Source: Thioclava marina (GTDB taxonomy: Bacteria; Pseudomonadota; Alphaproteobacteria; Rhodobacterales; Rhodobacteraceae). Taken from it: 64,000 bases of DNA. This document shows, in pieces, positions 54,553 through 64,000 of this stretch. The notes under the pieces were generated by a model. The model was not told the origin of the DNA and did no database searches. It saw only the letters and a program-made list of their open reading frames with translations. Every line of letters starts with the position of its first letter. The first letter of the stretch is position 1. The position numbers were made by a program, and so were the translations under genes. Where the stretch lies: positions 1,426,001 to 1,490,000 of the forward strand of contig NZ_MPZS01000001.1 in NCBI RefSeq assembly GCF_002020135.1, given 5' to 3'.

Positions 54553-55166
54553 GCAATTCCTCCCCGCAGGGTTTGCCAAATCAACATGAGATCGAACCTG
54601 CGCGAAGCGCGGCGCAGATAGATCAGGTCAAGCCGCGCCTTCACCGGGACGCAGCGCCGGTCATACAGGTCCTGTGCCTGCGCCGGATCCGAGCAATCGG
54701 CCATGATCCGCGCCTCCCGAGCGTGAAAGCGCAAGGTGGCGAGCCCCGTGACGCCGGGAGGCGACACGAGAACCTTCTCATAAAGATCGGGAAAGCGCGC
54801 CACGACATCCGGCAAGGGGGGACGGGGGCCGACAAAGCTCATATCGCCGCGCAAGACATTCCATATCTGGGGCAATTCATCAGCGCGTGTGCGCCGGAGA
54901 ACCCGCCCGAGCGGGGTGATCCGGGCAGCCTTGTGCCCGCCCGAGACGCCATGATCGCCGGGGTCAGGGACCATGGTGCGGAATTTCCACATGCGGAACC
55001 GCCGCGAGGGCGATTTCATCCGCTCTTGCACGTGAAACCACGGGCGGCCGTGACACAGGGCGAGGACGACCACAAGCACCGCCATAAGCGGTAGCAGGAG
55101 CGGCAGCAAAACGAGAGCGAGGGAAAAATCGAAGAGCCGTTTGCTGAAACGTTGCGCCCGGGTCAT
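54549..55166 (-). CDS. Undecaprenyl-phosphate sugar phosphotransferase
   Basis: A bacterial sugar transferase (PF02397) that puts the first sugar phosphate on the undecaprenyl lipid carrier. The 205-residue protein has one N-terminal membrane hairpin (LALVLLPLLLPLMAVLVVVL), then WFHVQERM, the RMWKFRTM motif and the C-terminal signature RADELPQIWNVLRGDMS with FVGPRPP. It is the short form, lacking the extra membrane domain. It is the first gene of a two-gene minus-strand unit; the second is the epimerase-like gene, overlapping by 4 bases. Confidence 0.93.
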   Translation of the reverse strand: MTRAQRFSKRLFDFSLALVLLPLLLPLMAVLVVVLALCHGRPWFHVQERMKSPSRRFRMWKFRTMVPDPGDHGVSGGHKAARITPLGRVLRRTRADELPQIWNVLRGDMSFVGPRPPLPDVVARFPDLYEKVLVSPPGVTGLATLRFHAREARIMADCSDPAQAQDLYDRRCVPVKARLDLIYLRRASRRFDLMLIWQTLRGGIA

Positions 55167-55344
55167 GCGAATTCCTCCTTCTGCCGGGGTCGCACCGGAA
55201 TACCGCCACCGGTCGACCCATGTGGCAGATTATGCACGCCACAGTTGCAAATGCGTTAATTCCCAAGCATATCTCGGACAGGCTCCGGCAAAGGGGCGAC
55301 ACCTGCGCGCAACCCAAGATGCAGGGACAAACTGGGGACGGTAC
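55167..55344. promoter_or_regulatory. Divergent promoter region of the exopolysaccharide locus
   Basis: TGTGGC (55221-55226) and GCCACA (55238-55243) form an inverted repeat with 11 bases between, midway between the two divergent genes. It is a candidate operator. No -35/-10 pair stands out. Confidence 0.4.
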
Positions 55345-56469
55345 ATGCACTTCTCGCTTCGCGGGGCACTTGGCCTTTGCTTCCTTGTCGCGCTCGGAGC
55401 GTGCACCTTGCCGCGTGGGGCAGCACTGCAATCCGAGATCGTGACGAAGGCTCGCGATGAAAATGCAAGCTTCGATTACCTGCCCGTCACCCGCACGAGC
55501 CTTGCCAAGATCGCGCATTGGCCCGAAGGTCTTCATGCGCGGCCTCAGGGCGCCTGGCCACGCGCGAGCAGGGGAAGTGCGGATCCGCTGATCGCGCCGG
55601 GAGACACGGTGCAGCTTACGATCTGGGAGAGCGGCGAGAACAAGCTGCTCAGCCCACCCGAATCTCAGGTCGTGGGGCTGCGTCAGACCAGGGTGAGCGC
55701 GGGCGGCACGATCTTCGTCCCCTATCTTGGCACGACCGAAGTGGCGGGCAAGACGCCGACGCAAGCGCGCGCCGATGTGCAGCAGAAGCTCGCCGCCCTG
55801 ATCCCCGACGCGCAGGTCGAGCTTGACGCGGTGCCCGGACCGGGGCGGACGGTCGCGCTGATCGGAGGGGTCAGGCATCCCGGCAAGGTCGCGCTTGAAA
55901 ATCGCGACCTGAGCGTGCTCGATCTGCTCTCCGAAGGCGGCGGGCCGGACCCGAAATTCCACAACCCGCAGCTGCGCCTGATCCGGGGCGAAAAAGTCTA
56001 CCGCGCTTCGCTTGCGACCGTGCTCGACTCGCCCTCCCTCGATACGCGCCTTCTGCCGGGCGACAAGCTCTCGGTCGAGGAGGATGACCGCTATTTCCTC
56101 GCGCTTGGCGCGACGGGAAAGGAAACGCTGATCCCTTTCGGGCAGGCGCGGCTGAGCGCGCTCGAGGCGGTCACGCTGGCGGGCGGGCTCTCGGATAACC
56201 GCGCCGATCCGAAAGGCTTGATGATCCTGCGCGAATACCCTCGCGCAGCGCTACGCGGCGATCTCGGCCGGGGACCGACGAAAACGAGGGTTATCTTCGC
56301 GATCGACCTTACCACTTCGGACGGGCTGTTCTCGGCGCAGAATTTACGCATCGAGCCGCGAGATATCGTGCTGGCGACCGAAAGCCCCGCCGTTCCCGCC
56401 CGTACATTCCTGGGGCTGATCGGCTCGTCGGTGGGCGTGGCCAATTCGGTGAGCAACGTCGCGAACTGA
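55345..56469 (+). CDS. Polysaccharide export outer-membrane lipoprotein (Wza-like)
   Basis: A 374-residue lipoprotein: signal peptide with lipobox VALGAC (Cys near residue 20), a Poly_export domain starting DPLIAPGDTVQLTIWESGEN, and SLBB-type beta-grasp domains with VALIGGVRHPGKVAL and ALGATGKETLIPFG. It would form the outer-membrane pore for polysaccharide export. The divergent sugar transferase and epimerase genes complete a small locus; no Wzx, Wzy or Wzc gene is visible here, so the remaining parts lie elsewhere or are missing. Confidence 0.9.
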   Translation: MHFSLRGALGLCFLVALGACTLPRGAALQSEIVTKARDENASFDYLPVTRTSLAKIAHWPEGLHARPQGAWPRASRGSADPLIAPGDTVQLTIWESGENKLLSPPESQVVGLRQTRVSAGGTIFVPYLGTTEVAGKTPTQARADVQQKLAALIPDAQVELDAVPGPGRTVALIGGVRHPGKVALENRDLSVLDLLSEGGGPDPKFHNPQLRLIRGEKVYRASLATVLDSPSLDTRLLPGDKLSVEEDDRYFLALGATGKETLIPFGQARLSALEAVTLAGGLSDNRADPKGLMILREYPRAALRGDLGRGPTKTRVIFAIDLTTSDGLFSAQNLRIEPRDIVLATESPAVPARTFLGLIGSSVGVANSVSNVAN

Positions 56470-56592
56470 CCCGGACGCGCTCTCGCATGTGTGACCCGGC
56501 CCCCATGCGTCACCATGACACCGATACAATTGCGCTTCTGGACTTCGCCCCGCCGCGGTGATTGGATCGCGCGCGATACGAAGGAGACTGGC

Positions 56593-57459
56593 ATGGCATT
56601 CGGCAAGAACATCCGCACCTGGTTCGAGGGCAAGTGGCACGAGGGCGATATCGCGGTGATGCGCGCCGCCGATCACGGCATCTGGCAGGGCAGCTCGGTC
56701 TTCGATGGTGCACGGCTGTTCGACGGGCTGGTCCCCGATCTCGAACCGCATTGCGCGCGCACCAATGCCTCGGCCGATGCGCTGATGATCGAGCCGACGA
56801 TCGAGACCGGGAAAATGGTCGAGATCGCGCGCGAAGGGCTTAAAGCCTATGCCAAGGGCGCGGCGGTCTATATCCGTCCGATGTACTGGGCGATCAACGG
56901 CTCCGATCTGGGCGTTGCGCCCGCGCGCGGAGCGACGGGCTTCGCGCTCTGCCTCGAAGAGGTGGCGATGCCCGATCCGTCGAAAGCCACGACACTCACC
57001 ACGACCCAGTTTCGCCGCCCGGTGATGGCCGATAACGTGACCAATGCGAAGGCGGGCTGCCTTTATCCGAACAACGCCCGGATGCTGGTCGAGGCGCAGC
57101 GCAAGGGTTTCGGCAACGCTCTGGTGCAGGACGCGATGGGCAATGTCGCCGAAACCGCGACCGCGAATGTCTGGATGGTGAAGGATGGCGAGTATTTCAC
57201 CCCCGTCGCCAATGGCACCTTCCTCGCAGGCCTGACCCGCAAGCGTGTGATGGGGCTTTTGCGCGATGCAGGCGAGGTGGTGAACGAGGCGGTGCTGACG
57301 CTCGACGATTTCCGCTCGGCCGACGAGGTCTTCCTGACCGGCAACTTCGCGAAGATCACCCCGGTCTCGGCATTCGACGACGTGGGCTACCAGCCCGGCA
57401 AGGGCACGCAGCGCGCCCGCGAAGCCTATATGGACTGGGCGCTCGGCTCTCCTCTCTGA
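56593..57459 (+). CDS. ilvE: Branched-chain-amino-acid aminotransferase (class IV)
   Basis: A 288-residue PLP enzyme of fold type IV. The start MAFGKNIRTWFEGKWHEGD is the usual alphaproteobacterial form; the PLP lysine is K153 in NAKAGCLYPNN, and GNVAETATANVWMV and FAKITPVSA are present. AAGGAGACTGGC precedes the ATG at 56593. Branched-chain specificity is the usual annotation for this group, though D-amino-acid or related activities cannot be excluded. Confidence 0.87.
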   Translation: MAFGKNIRTWFEGKWHEGDIAVMRAADHGIWQGSSVFDGARLFDGLVPDLEPHCARTNASADALMIEPTIETGKMVEIAREGLKAYAKGAAVYIRPMYWAINGSDLGVAPARGATGFALCLEEVAMPDPSKATTLTTTQFRRPVMADNVTNAKAGCLYPNNARMLVEAQRKGFGNALVQDAMGNVAETATANVWMVKDGEYFTPVANGTFLAGLTRKRVMGLLRDAGEVVNEAVLTLDDFRSADEVFLTGNFAKITPVSAFDDVGYQPGKGTQRAREAYMDWALGSPL

Positions 57460-57521
57460 GCGTGGTTGCCAAAGCCGCGCCTGCGGGCGATGATCTGCGC
57501 CCAAACCCTGCCGGAGGATCC

Positions 57522-57977
57522 ATGCGCAAGTTCCTTGTCGTTCTCGACGATACACGCGAGTGCCTCAACGCGATGCGCTTCGCGGCTATGCGCGCGTCCC
57601 ATACCGGGGGCGGCGTGATCATCCTCTCCGTGATTCCGCCCGACGAGTACCAGCACTGGATCGGCGTGGCAGAGATCATGCGCGAAGAGGCTCGCGACCG
57701 GATCGAAGCGCATTTCGAGGTCTTCGCCAAATGGATGCGCGACCGTCAGGGCGTCGATCCCGAATTGCAGATCCGCGAAGGCGAACCCGTCAACGAGATC
57801 CTCGACGTGGTCAACGCAAACCCCGAGATCGGCGTGCTTGTGCTGGGCGCCGGGACTGGCAAGGGCGGTCCCGGACCGCTCGTGACGCAGATGGTGAAAC
57901 AGGCCGGGACGCTGCCCTGCCCGCTCACCATCGTTCCGGGCGAGATGTCGAAGGAAAAGCTCGAACAGATCACCTGA
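57522..57977 (+). CDS. Universal stress protein, UspA family
   Basis: A 151-residue UspA-fold protein. The ATP-binding G-x2-G-x9-G type loop is seen in LGAGTGKGGPGPLVTQMV, in a slightly altered form, which leaves nucleotide binding uncertain. CCGGAGGATCC precedes the ATG at 57522. The next gene starts 3 bases after the stop, so they are co-transcribed. Confidence 0.88.
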   Translation: MRKFLVVLDDTRECLNAMRFAAMRASHTGGGVIILSVIPPDEYQHWIGVAEIMREEARDRIEAHFEVFAKWMRDRQGVDPELQIREGEPVNEILDVVNANPEIGVLVLGAGTGKGGPGPLVTQMVKQAGTLPCPLTIVPGEMSKEKLEQIT

Positions 57978-57980
57978 GCG

Positions 57981-58439
57981 ATGCCGATGCCCTGGACTTA
58001 TCGCCACGCGCAAAAGGAGTTCGCCTCCTTTCTCTCGGACGCGCGCGAGCGAATGGGTCTCGACTCCGACAACATGACCTATACCGCCGTCGAAGGCGTA
58101 TTCGTCACCTTCCGCGCGCGGCTCCGCCCTCCCGAGGCTATCGCTTTCGCTGATTGCCTCCCATCGGTGCTGCGCGCCATTTTCGTGTTCAACTGGGATG
58201 TGGAGGCTACGCCGCGCCCCTTCGCCAGCCGCTCCGAGATGACACGCGAAGCCCAATCCCTGCGCCCACACCACAACCTGACGCCGGACAATGCGATCGA
58301 GGCCACGGCCTTCGCGATTTGGCGCCACGTCGACCACCGCGCCTTCAAAGTCGCCCTTGCACGGATCGGCCCCGAGGCCGAAGCGTTCTGGCGCCCCGAG
58401 ATCGTCGATCCTGCCGAGATTGCCCCCCGCATCATATGA
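57981..58439 (+). CDS. DUF2267 protein
   Basis: A 152-residue protein of the DUF2267 family: an all-helical, acidic domain with MPWTYRHAQKEFASFLSDAR and the LPSVLRAIFVFNWD segment. It follows the usp gene by 3 bases. Members often sit beside stress-protein genes; no function is established. The second ATG at 57987 is an alternative start. Confidence 0.82.
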   Translation: MPMPWTYRHAQKEFASFLSDARERMGLDSDNMTYTAVEGVFVTFRARLRPPEAIAFADCLPSVLRAIFVFNWDVEATPRPFASRSEMTREAQSLRPHHNLTPDNAIEATAFAIWRHVDHRAFKVALARIGPEAEAFWRPEIVDPAEIAPRII

Positions 58440-58512
58440 GCGCACCCGCCGCCCATTACTTGATTAATTCAGTCGGAAGGCGCATATGGGCGGCAAGCCA
58501 AGGAGGCACGCG

Positions 58513-59070
58513 ATGTTTATTCAGACCGAGACCACCCCGAACCCCGCGACGCTGAAATTCCTGCCCGGTCAAACCGTGCTGGAAACCGGCACTGCCGATT
58601 TCCCGAGCGCCGAGGCCGCCGCCAAATCGCCGCTCGCGACCCGCATCTTCTCGGTGCCGGGCGTGACGGGCGTGTTCTTCGGCTCGGATTTCGTGACCGT
58701 GACGAAAGAAGACGCCACCAGCTGGGACCACGCGAAACCCGCGATCCTCGGCGCGATCATGGAGCATTTCCAGTCCGGCGCGCCGGTAATGGAAGGCGAG
58801 GCCGGCCCGGCCCATGCCGAGCATGACGGCGAGGACGGCGCGATCGTGGCTCAGATCAAGGAACTGCTCGACACCCGTGTGCGCCCCGCAGTGGCGCAGG
58901 ATGGCGGCGACATCACCTTCCACGGCTTCGAGCGCGGCGTGGTCTACCTGCACATGCAAGGCGCCTGCGCAGGCTGCCCGTCCTCGACGCTCACGCTGAA
59001 GATGGGGATCGAGAACCTGCTGCGGCACTACATCCCCGAGGTTTCCGAGGTCCGTCCGGTCAATGCCTGA
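58513..59070 (+). CDS. NfuA/NifU-like iron-sulfur cluster carrier
   Basis: A 185-residue scaffold protein. The N-terminal Nfu_N domain starts MFIQTETTPNPATLKFLPGQ; the C-terminal NifU domain holds the cluster-binding cysteines C152 and C155 in GACAGCPSS. It delivers [4Fe-4S] or [2Fe-2S] clusters to target enzymes. AAGGAGGCACGCG precedes the ATG. It overlaps tsaB by 8 bases (ATGCCTGA). Confidence 0.94.
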   Translation: MFIQTETTPNPATLKFLPGQTVLETGTADFPSAEAAAKSPLATRIFSVPGVTGVFFGSDFVTVTKEDATSWDHAKPAILGAIMEHFQSGAPVMEGEAGPAHAEHDGEDGAIVAQIKELLDTRVRPAVAQDGGDITFHGFERGVVYLHMQGACAGCPSSTLTLKMGIENLLRHYIPEVSEVRPVNA

Positions 59071-59671
59071 TCTGGTTCTGGCTTTCGACACATCGGCCGC
59101 GCATTGCGCGGCCGCTTTGCTGTCTGGGGAGACGGTGCTGGCCGCCCATGCCGAAGAGATGGGGCGTGGGCAGGCTGAACGCCTGATGCCGATGATCGAG
59201 GAGATGCTGGCCGCGCAAGGCGTCGGCTGGCGTGACCTCTCGGCGATCGGCGTGGGTATCGGCCCGGGCAATTTCACCGGTGTGCGCATCGCGGTTTCCG
59301 CCGCGCGCGGGCTGGCTCTCAGCCTCAAGATCCCGGCGATCGGGGTGTCCAGCCTCGACGCCATGGCCGAAGGGGCCACACCGCCGTTGCGCGTGCTGCT
59401 CGATGCCCGGCGGGACGAGGCCTATGTGCAGGATTTCGGAAGCGGACCGTATGGCGCGCCCGTTCTGATCCCGCGCGCGCAGGCGCTTGCCGAGGCCGAT
59501 GCTGCGGGGCTTGCCTGCCTCGAAAGCCGGACGCCGACAGAGCTTGCAACCGCCATCGCGCGCATCGCGGCGCGGCGTGCAAACGCCCCGCAACCGCGCC
59601 CCGCGCCGCTCTATCTGCGCGCGGCCGATGCGGCCCCTCCCTCCGATCCCCCGCCGAAGATCCTCGACTGA
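59063..59671 (+). CDS. tsaB: tRNA threonylcarbamoyladenosine synthesis protein TsaB
   Basis: TsaB is the partner of TsaD in making t6A at tRNA position 37. The 202-residue protein has the ASKHA-type start LVLAFDTSAAHCAAAL and the GIGPGNFTGVRIAVSAARGL motif. It overlaps nfu upstream and shares one base with rimI downstream, so the three genes are translationally coupled. It lacks the metal site of TsaD, as is normal. Confidence 0.93.
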   Translation: MPDLVLAFDTSAAHCAAALLSGETVLAAHAEEMGRGQAERLMPMIEEMLAAQGVGWRDLSAIGVGIGPGNFTGVRIAVSAARGLALSLKIPAIGVSSLDAMAEGATPPLRVLLDARRDEAYVQDFGSGPYGAPVLIPRAQALAEADAAGLACLESRTPTELATAIARIAARRANAPQPRPAPLYLRAADAAPPSDPPPKILD

Positions 59672-60096
59672 TGAAGCGCGAAGCCCTTGCCGCCCTCCAC
59701 CGGGCCTGTTTCACCACGCCGCGCCCCTGGAGCGAAGAGGAGTTCGCAGAGCTGCTCAAAAGCCCGGGCGTCTTCCTGCTCGAGGAAACGCATGGCTTTC
59801 TGCTCGGGCGGGTCATCGCGGGCGAGGCGGAACTTCTGACCCTCGCCGTCGCCCCGGATGCCCGCCGCCGCGGCGTCGGCCGCCGTCTTGTCGATGGCTT
59901 TGCCGAGGCTGCCCGCGCACGCGACGCCGTCAACGCTTTCCTGGAGGTCGCCGCCGACAATGCCGGTGCGCGCGCGCTCTACGCTGCGACCGGCTGGACG
60001 GAATCGGGGTGCCGCAAGGGCTATTACCGCGCCCCGGACGGTTCCCGGATCGACGCGCTCGTTCTCAATCTGCCTCTTGGTGATCAGACCGCCTGA
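59671..60096 (+). CDS. rimI: Ribosomal-protein-alanine N-acetyltransferase-like GNAT protein
   Basis: A 141-residue GNAT protein with the acetyl-CoA loop RRRGVGRRLV near residues 68-77 and the C-terminal ALYAATGWTESGCRKGYY. tsaB-rimI is a common pair; RimI acetylates the N-terminal alanine of ribosomal protein S18 in enteric bacteria. The exact target here is inferred from that context. Confidence 0.88.
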   Translation: MKREALAALHRACFTTPRPWSEEEFAELLKSPGVFLLEETHGFLLGRVIAGEAELLTLAVAPDARRRGVGRRLVDGFAEAARARDAVNAFLEVAADNAGARALYAATGWTESGCRKGYYRAPDGSRIDALVLNLPLGDQTA

Positions 60097-60245
60097 CCAA
60101 ACAATCAAAATTTCAGGCGGACCCTGCGTCAAACCGATTTTGTTGCTTGACCCCTTCGGCAAGCTCTGCCCAAATCCGAAGGTCTGCGGGTGGCTTCACC
60201 CGCCAATAGGCTTATGCAAAAAGCCCCAATGACCGGGAGTGATCC
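60097..60245 (+). promoter_or_regulatory. Leader region of the nucleoside importer operon
   Basis: GCGGGTG-GCTT-CACCCGC (60186-60203) is a perfect 7-bp hairpin and is followed by GGCTT/AAGCC (60209-60225), a weaker one. A TTGACC (60148-60153) may be part of the promoter. No T run follows, and no known riboswitch core is recognised. CGGGAGTGATCC is the ribosome binding region of the next gene. Confidence 0.45.
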
Positions 60246-61234
60246 ATGACTTTCTTCAAACAGTTTCTCGGCGCAGCCGCCACGCTGGCACTGACCGCAG
60301 GCGCGGCGATGGCCGAACCGGCGCTGATCTACGACCTCGGCGGCAAGTTCGACAAGAGCTTCAACGAGGCGGCCTATAACGGCGCCAAGAAATGGGCCGA
60401 AGAAACAGGTGGTTCGTACAAGGAACTGGAAATGCAGTCGGAAGCCCAGCGCGAGCAGGCGCTGCGTAAGCTCGCCGAGTCGGGCGCCAATCCGATCGTC
60501 ATGACCGGCTTTGCCTTCGGCGACACGCTCAACACCGTCGCTCCCGATTACCCCGACACCAAATTCGCAATCATCGACATGGTGGTCGACCAGCCCAACG
60601 TCGAGTCGGTCGTCTTCACCGAGGAGCAGGGCTCCTACCTCGTCGGCCTGATGGCCGGCATGGCCTCGAAGACCGGCACCGTTGGCTTTGTCGGCGGCAT
60701 GGACATCCCACTGATCCGTAAATTCGCCTGCGGCTACGTTCAGGGTGTCAAAGCGGCCAACCCGGACGCGAAAGTCGTCCAGAACATGACCGGCACCACC
60801 CCGGCGGCCTGGAACGACCCGGTGAAGGGCGGCGAGATCGCGAAGGCCCAGATCAGCCAGGGCGCAGACGTGATCTATGCGGCCGCCGGCGGCACCGGCA
60901 TCGGCGTCCTGCAAGCGGCGGCCGATGGCGGCATCCTGTCGATCGGCGTCGATTCCAACCAGAACTACCTGCACCCGGGCCAGGTTCTGACCTCGATGCT
61001 CAAGCGCGTCGACAATGCGGTCTATGACGCCTTCAAGGAAGGTGCCGATCTCAAGCCGGGCATCAAGGTCATGAGCCTCGCCGATGACGGCGTGGGCGTG
61101 GCGCTCGACGACAACAACAAATCGCTGGTGACCCCTGAGATGCTCGCCGCCGTGGATCAGGCCAAGGCCGACATCATCGCGGGCAAGGTCACGGTGCATG
61201 ACTACATGTCGGACGACAGCTGCCCGGTGCAGTA

Positions 61235-61235
<1 letters not shown>
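60246..61235 (+). CDS. BMP-family ABC transporter substrate-binding protein
   Basis: A 329-residue periplasmic binding protein of the BMP/Med family, which binds purine nucleosides or related compounds. A signal peptide (MTFFKQFLGAAATLALTAGA, cleavage after AMA) precedes the domain; there is no lipobox, so it is soluble. Typical segments are LIYDLGGKFDKSFNEAAYNG and GFVGGMDIPLIRKFACGY. It is followed by the ATPase and permease genes of the same importer. Confidence 0.92.
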
Positions 61236-62811
<1,576 letters not shown>

Positions 62812-62812
<1 letters not shown>

Positions 62813-63909
62813 TGGAAAAGACACCGAAATGGGTCGATGTGGCCCTTATCCCCTTCCTCAACCTTCTGATTGCCTTCGTGATTTCCGGCATCGTGGTGCT
62901 GCTGATCGGGGAAGACCCGATCAAGGCGATCAAGGTGATGGTCTCTGGCGCGCTCGGCTCGCCCTATGGCTGGGGTTACACGCTCTATTACGCCACGAAC
63001 TTCATCTTCACCGGTCTTGCGGTCGCGGTCGCCTATCACGCCAGCCAGTTCAATATCGGCGGCGAGGGACAGGCGACACTGGGCGGTCTTGGTGTGGCGT
63101 TGGTCTGCCTCGCCCTGCCCTGGCCGCATTGGTCGGTCGCGCTTGTCGCGGCGATGATCGGCGGCGCGCTTTTCGGCGCGGCTTGGGCTGCCATCCCCGC
63201 CTGGCTGCAGGCCAAGCGCGGCAGCCATATCGTGATCACCACGATCATGTTCAACTTCATCGGCGCCTCGCTTCTCAATTACATGCTGGTCAACGTGCTG
63301 CGCCCGCGCGGTGCGATGGATCCGGCAACCGCGCGCTTCGCCAGAGAAACCTATCTGCCGACCTTCCATGACCTGCCGGTGATCGGACAGTTCTTCTCGA
63401 AATCGGTCCCGGCGAATATCTCCTTCTTCATCGCGCTACTGGCCTGCTGGCTGGTCTGGATCCTGATCTGGCGCACCAAGCTCGGCTTCGAGATCCGCGC
63501 CTACGGGCGTTCGGAATCGGCGGCGCGCTATGCCGGGATCTCGCCGGTGAAGGTGATCATGGTGGCGATGCTGATCTCGGGCGGGCTCGCCGGTCTGATG
63601 GCGATCAACAACGTGATGGGCCAAGGCCACCGCCTCGTGCTGAACTCGGTCGAGGGGGCGGGCTTCATCGGGATCGCAGTCGCGCTGATGGGGCGCAATC
63701 ACCCGGTTGGGGTCTTCCTCGCGGCGATCCTGTTCGGCTTCCTCTATCAGGGCGGCGGTGAGCTGGCGCTGGAAACGACGATCCCGCGCGAGCTGATCAC
63801 CGTGATCCAGGCGCTGGTGATCCTCTTCACAGGGGCGTTCGACAACATGCTGCGCGCGCCGATCGAGAGCTTCTTCGTCGCCCGCGCCAATGCCCGGAAG
63901 GAGGCCTGA
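62812..63909 (+). CDS. Nucleoside-type ABC transporter permease
   Basis: A 365-residue membrane protein of the BPD_transp_2 class, with about nine helices and the motif QFNIGGEGQATLGGLGVALV that recurs in BMP-type permeases. It begins on the stop codon of the ATPase gene (1-base overlap). A second permease gene follows 1 base after its stop. Confidence 0.92.
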
Positions 63910-63910
63910 G

Positions 63911-64000
63911 ATGGATTTCGGAACAATCGTCGAAATTCTCGATAGCGCCGTGCGTCTGGGCACGCCGCTTTTGCTGGCCTGCCTTGCAGGCCTTTTCTCG
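63911..64000 (+). CDS. Second nucleoside-type ABC transporter permease (partial, runs off right edge)
   Basis: The first 30 codons (MDFGTIVEILDSAVRLGTPL, then LLACLAGLFS) match the N terminus of the second permease of BMP-type importers, whose typical length is about 300-325 residues. Position directly after the first permease supports this. The rest is outside the window. Confidence 0.82.
   Translation, partial: MDFGTIVEILDSAVRLGTPLLLACLAGLFS

Overview
The window is a GC-rich stretch of chromosome from an alphaproteobacterium, almost certainly of the Rhodobacteraceae (Rhodobacterales). The evidence is the gene families seen: an ectABC-ask cluster, a two-gene lysis cassette of the gene-transfer-agent type, phosphatidylcholine synthase, fused indolepyruvate ferredoxin oxidoreductase, ALDH16, DUF1127, and a recurring intergenic element with a CCCCGGGATATTT box. 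Genus cannot be fixed from the sequence alone. I see no tRNA, rRNA, CRISPR array, transposase or integrated phage genome; nearly everything is ordinary chromosomal coding sequence.

Layout. 1-7.3 kb is an osmoprotection block: ectoine synthesis ectA-ectB-ectC-ask on the minus strand (ask runs off the left edge), a divergent MarR-type regulator, then a glycine betaine/choline-type ABC importer (binding protein, permease, ATPase). 7.3-12.3 kb holds a small conserved protein and a two-gene RND efflux pump behind a 16-bp palindrome. 12.3-13.4 kb is a holin/endolysin pair. 13.4-20.3 kb carries ccmE, argC, a GYF_2-DUF805 membrane protein, murI and the fused indolepyruvate oxidoreductase, divergent from a LysR regulator with a perfect inverted repeat between them. 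21.3-22.4 kb holds a likely small RNA and a secreted repeat protein. 22.5-26.5 kb has purL, a FUSC-like membrane protein, bolA and grxD.

26.8-32.7 kb is a catabolic group: deoC, a two-domain ALDH16, a P1-family peptidase and a succinate-semialdehyde-type dehydrogenase. 32.8-38 kb has a YcjX/YcjF pair, a truncated globin and ruvCAB. 38-43.1 kb holds a DUF1127 gene, prmA, msrA, and an MFS transporter divergent from a YeeE/YedE transporter across a near-consensus FNR box. 43.2-44.8 kb is a secreted protein with an ECF sigma factor and its membrane anti-sigma factor. 44.8-52.6 kb has priA, fructose-6-phosphate aldolase/transaldolase, DUF484, xerC, pcs, a DMT exporter and truA. 52.2-56.5 kb is a short exopolysaccharide locus. 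56.6-60.1 kb carries ilvE, usp, DUF2267, nfu, tsaB and rimI. 60.2-64 kb is a BMP-type nucleoside ABC importer that runs off the right edge.

How the parts fit. Ectoine synthesis, betaine-type uptake and phosphatidylcholine synthesis (which uses choline) suggest a salt-exposed organism that scavenges quaternary amines. deoC releases acetaldehyde, which the adjacent aldehyde dehydrogenase could oxidise; the nucleoside importer elsewhere could feed that route. The most interesting items are the GTA-like lysis cassette, the candidate small RNA at 21.43-21.51 kb, the half-dead ALDH16, several well-formed operator candidates, and the dispersed hairpin repeat. I found no convincing new multi-gene defence or biosynthetic system.
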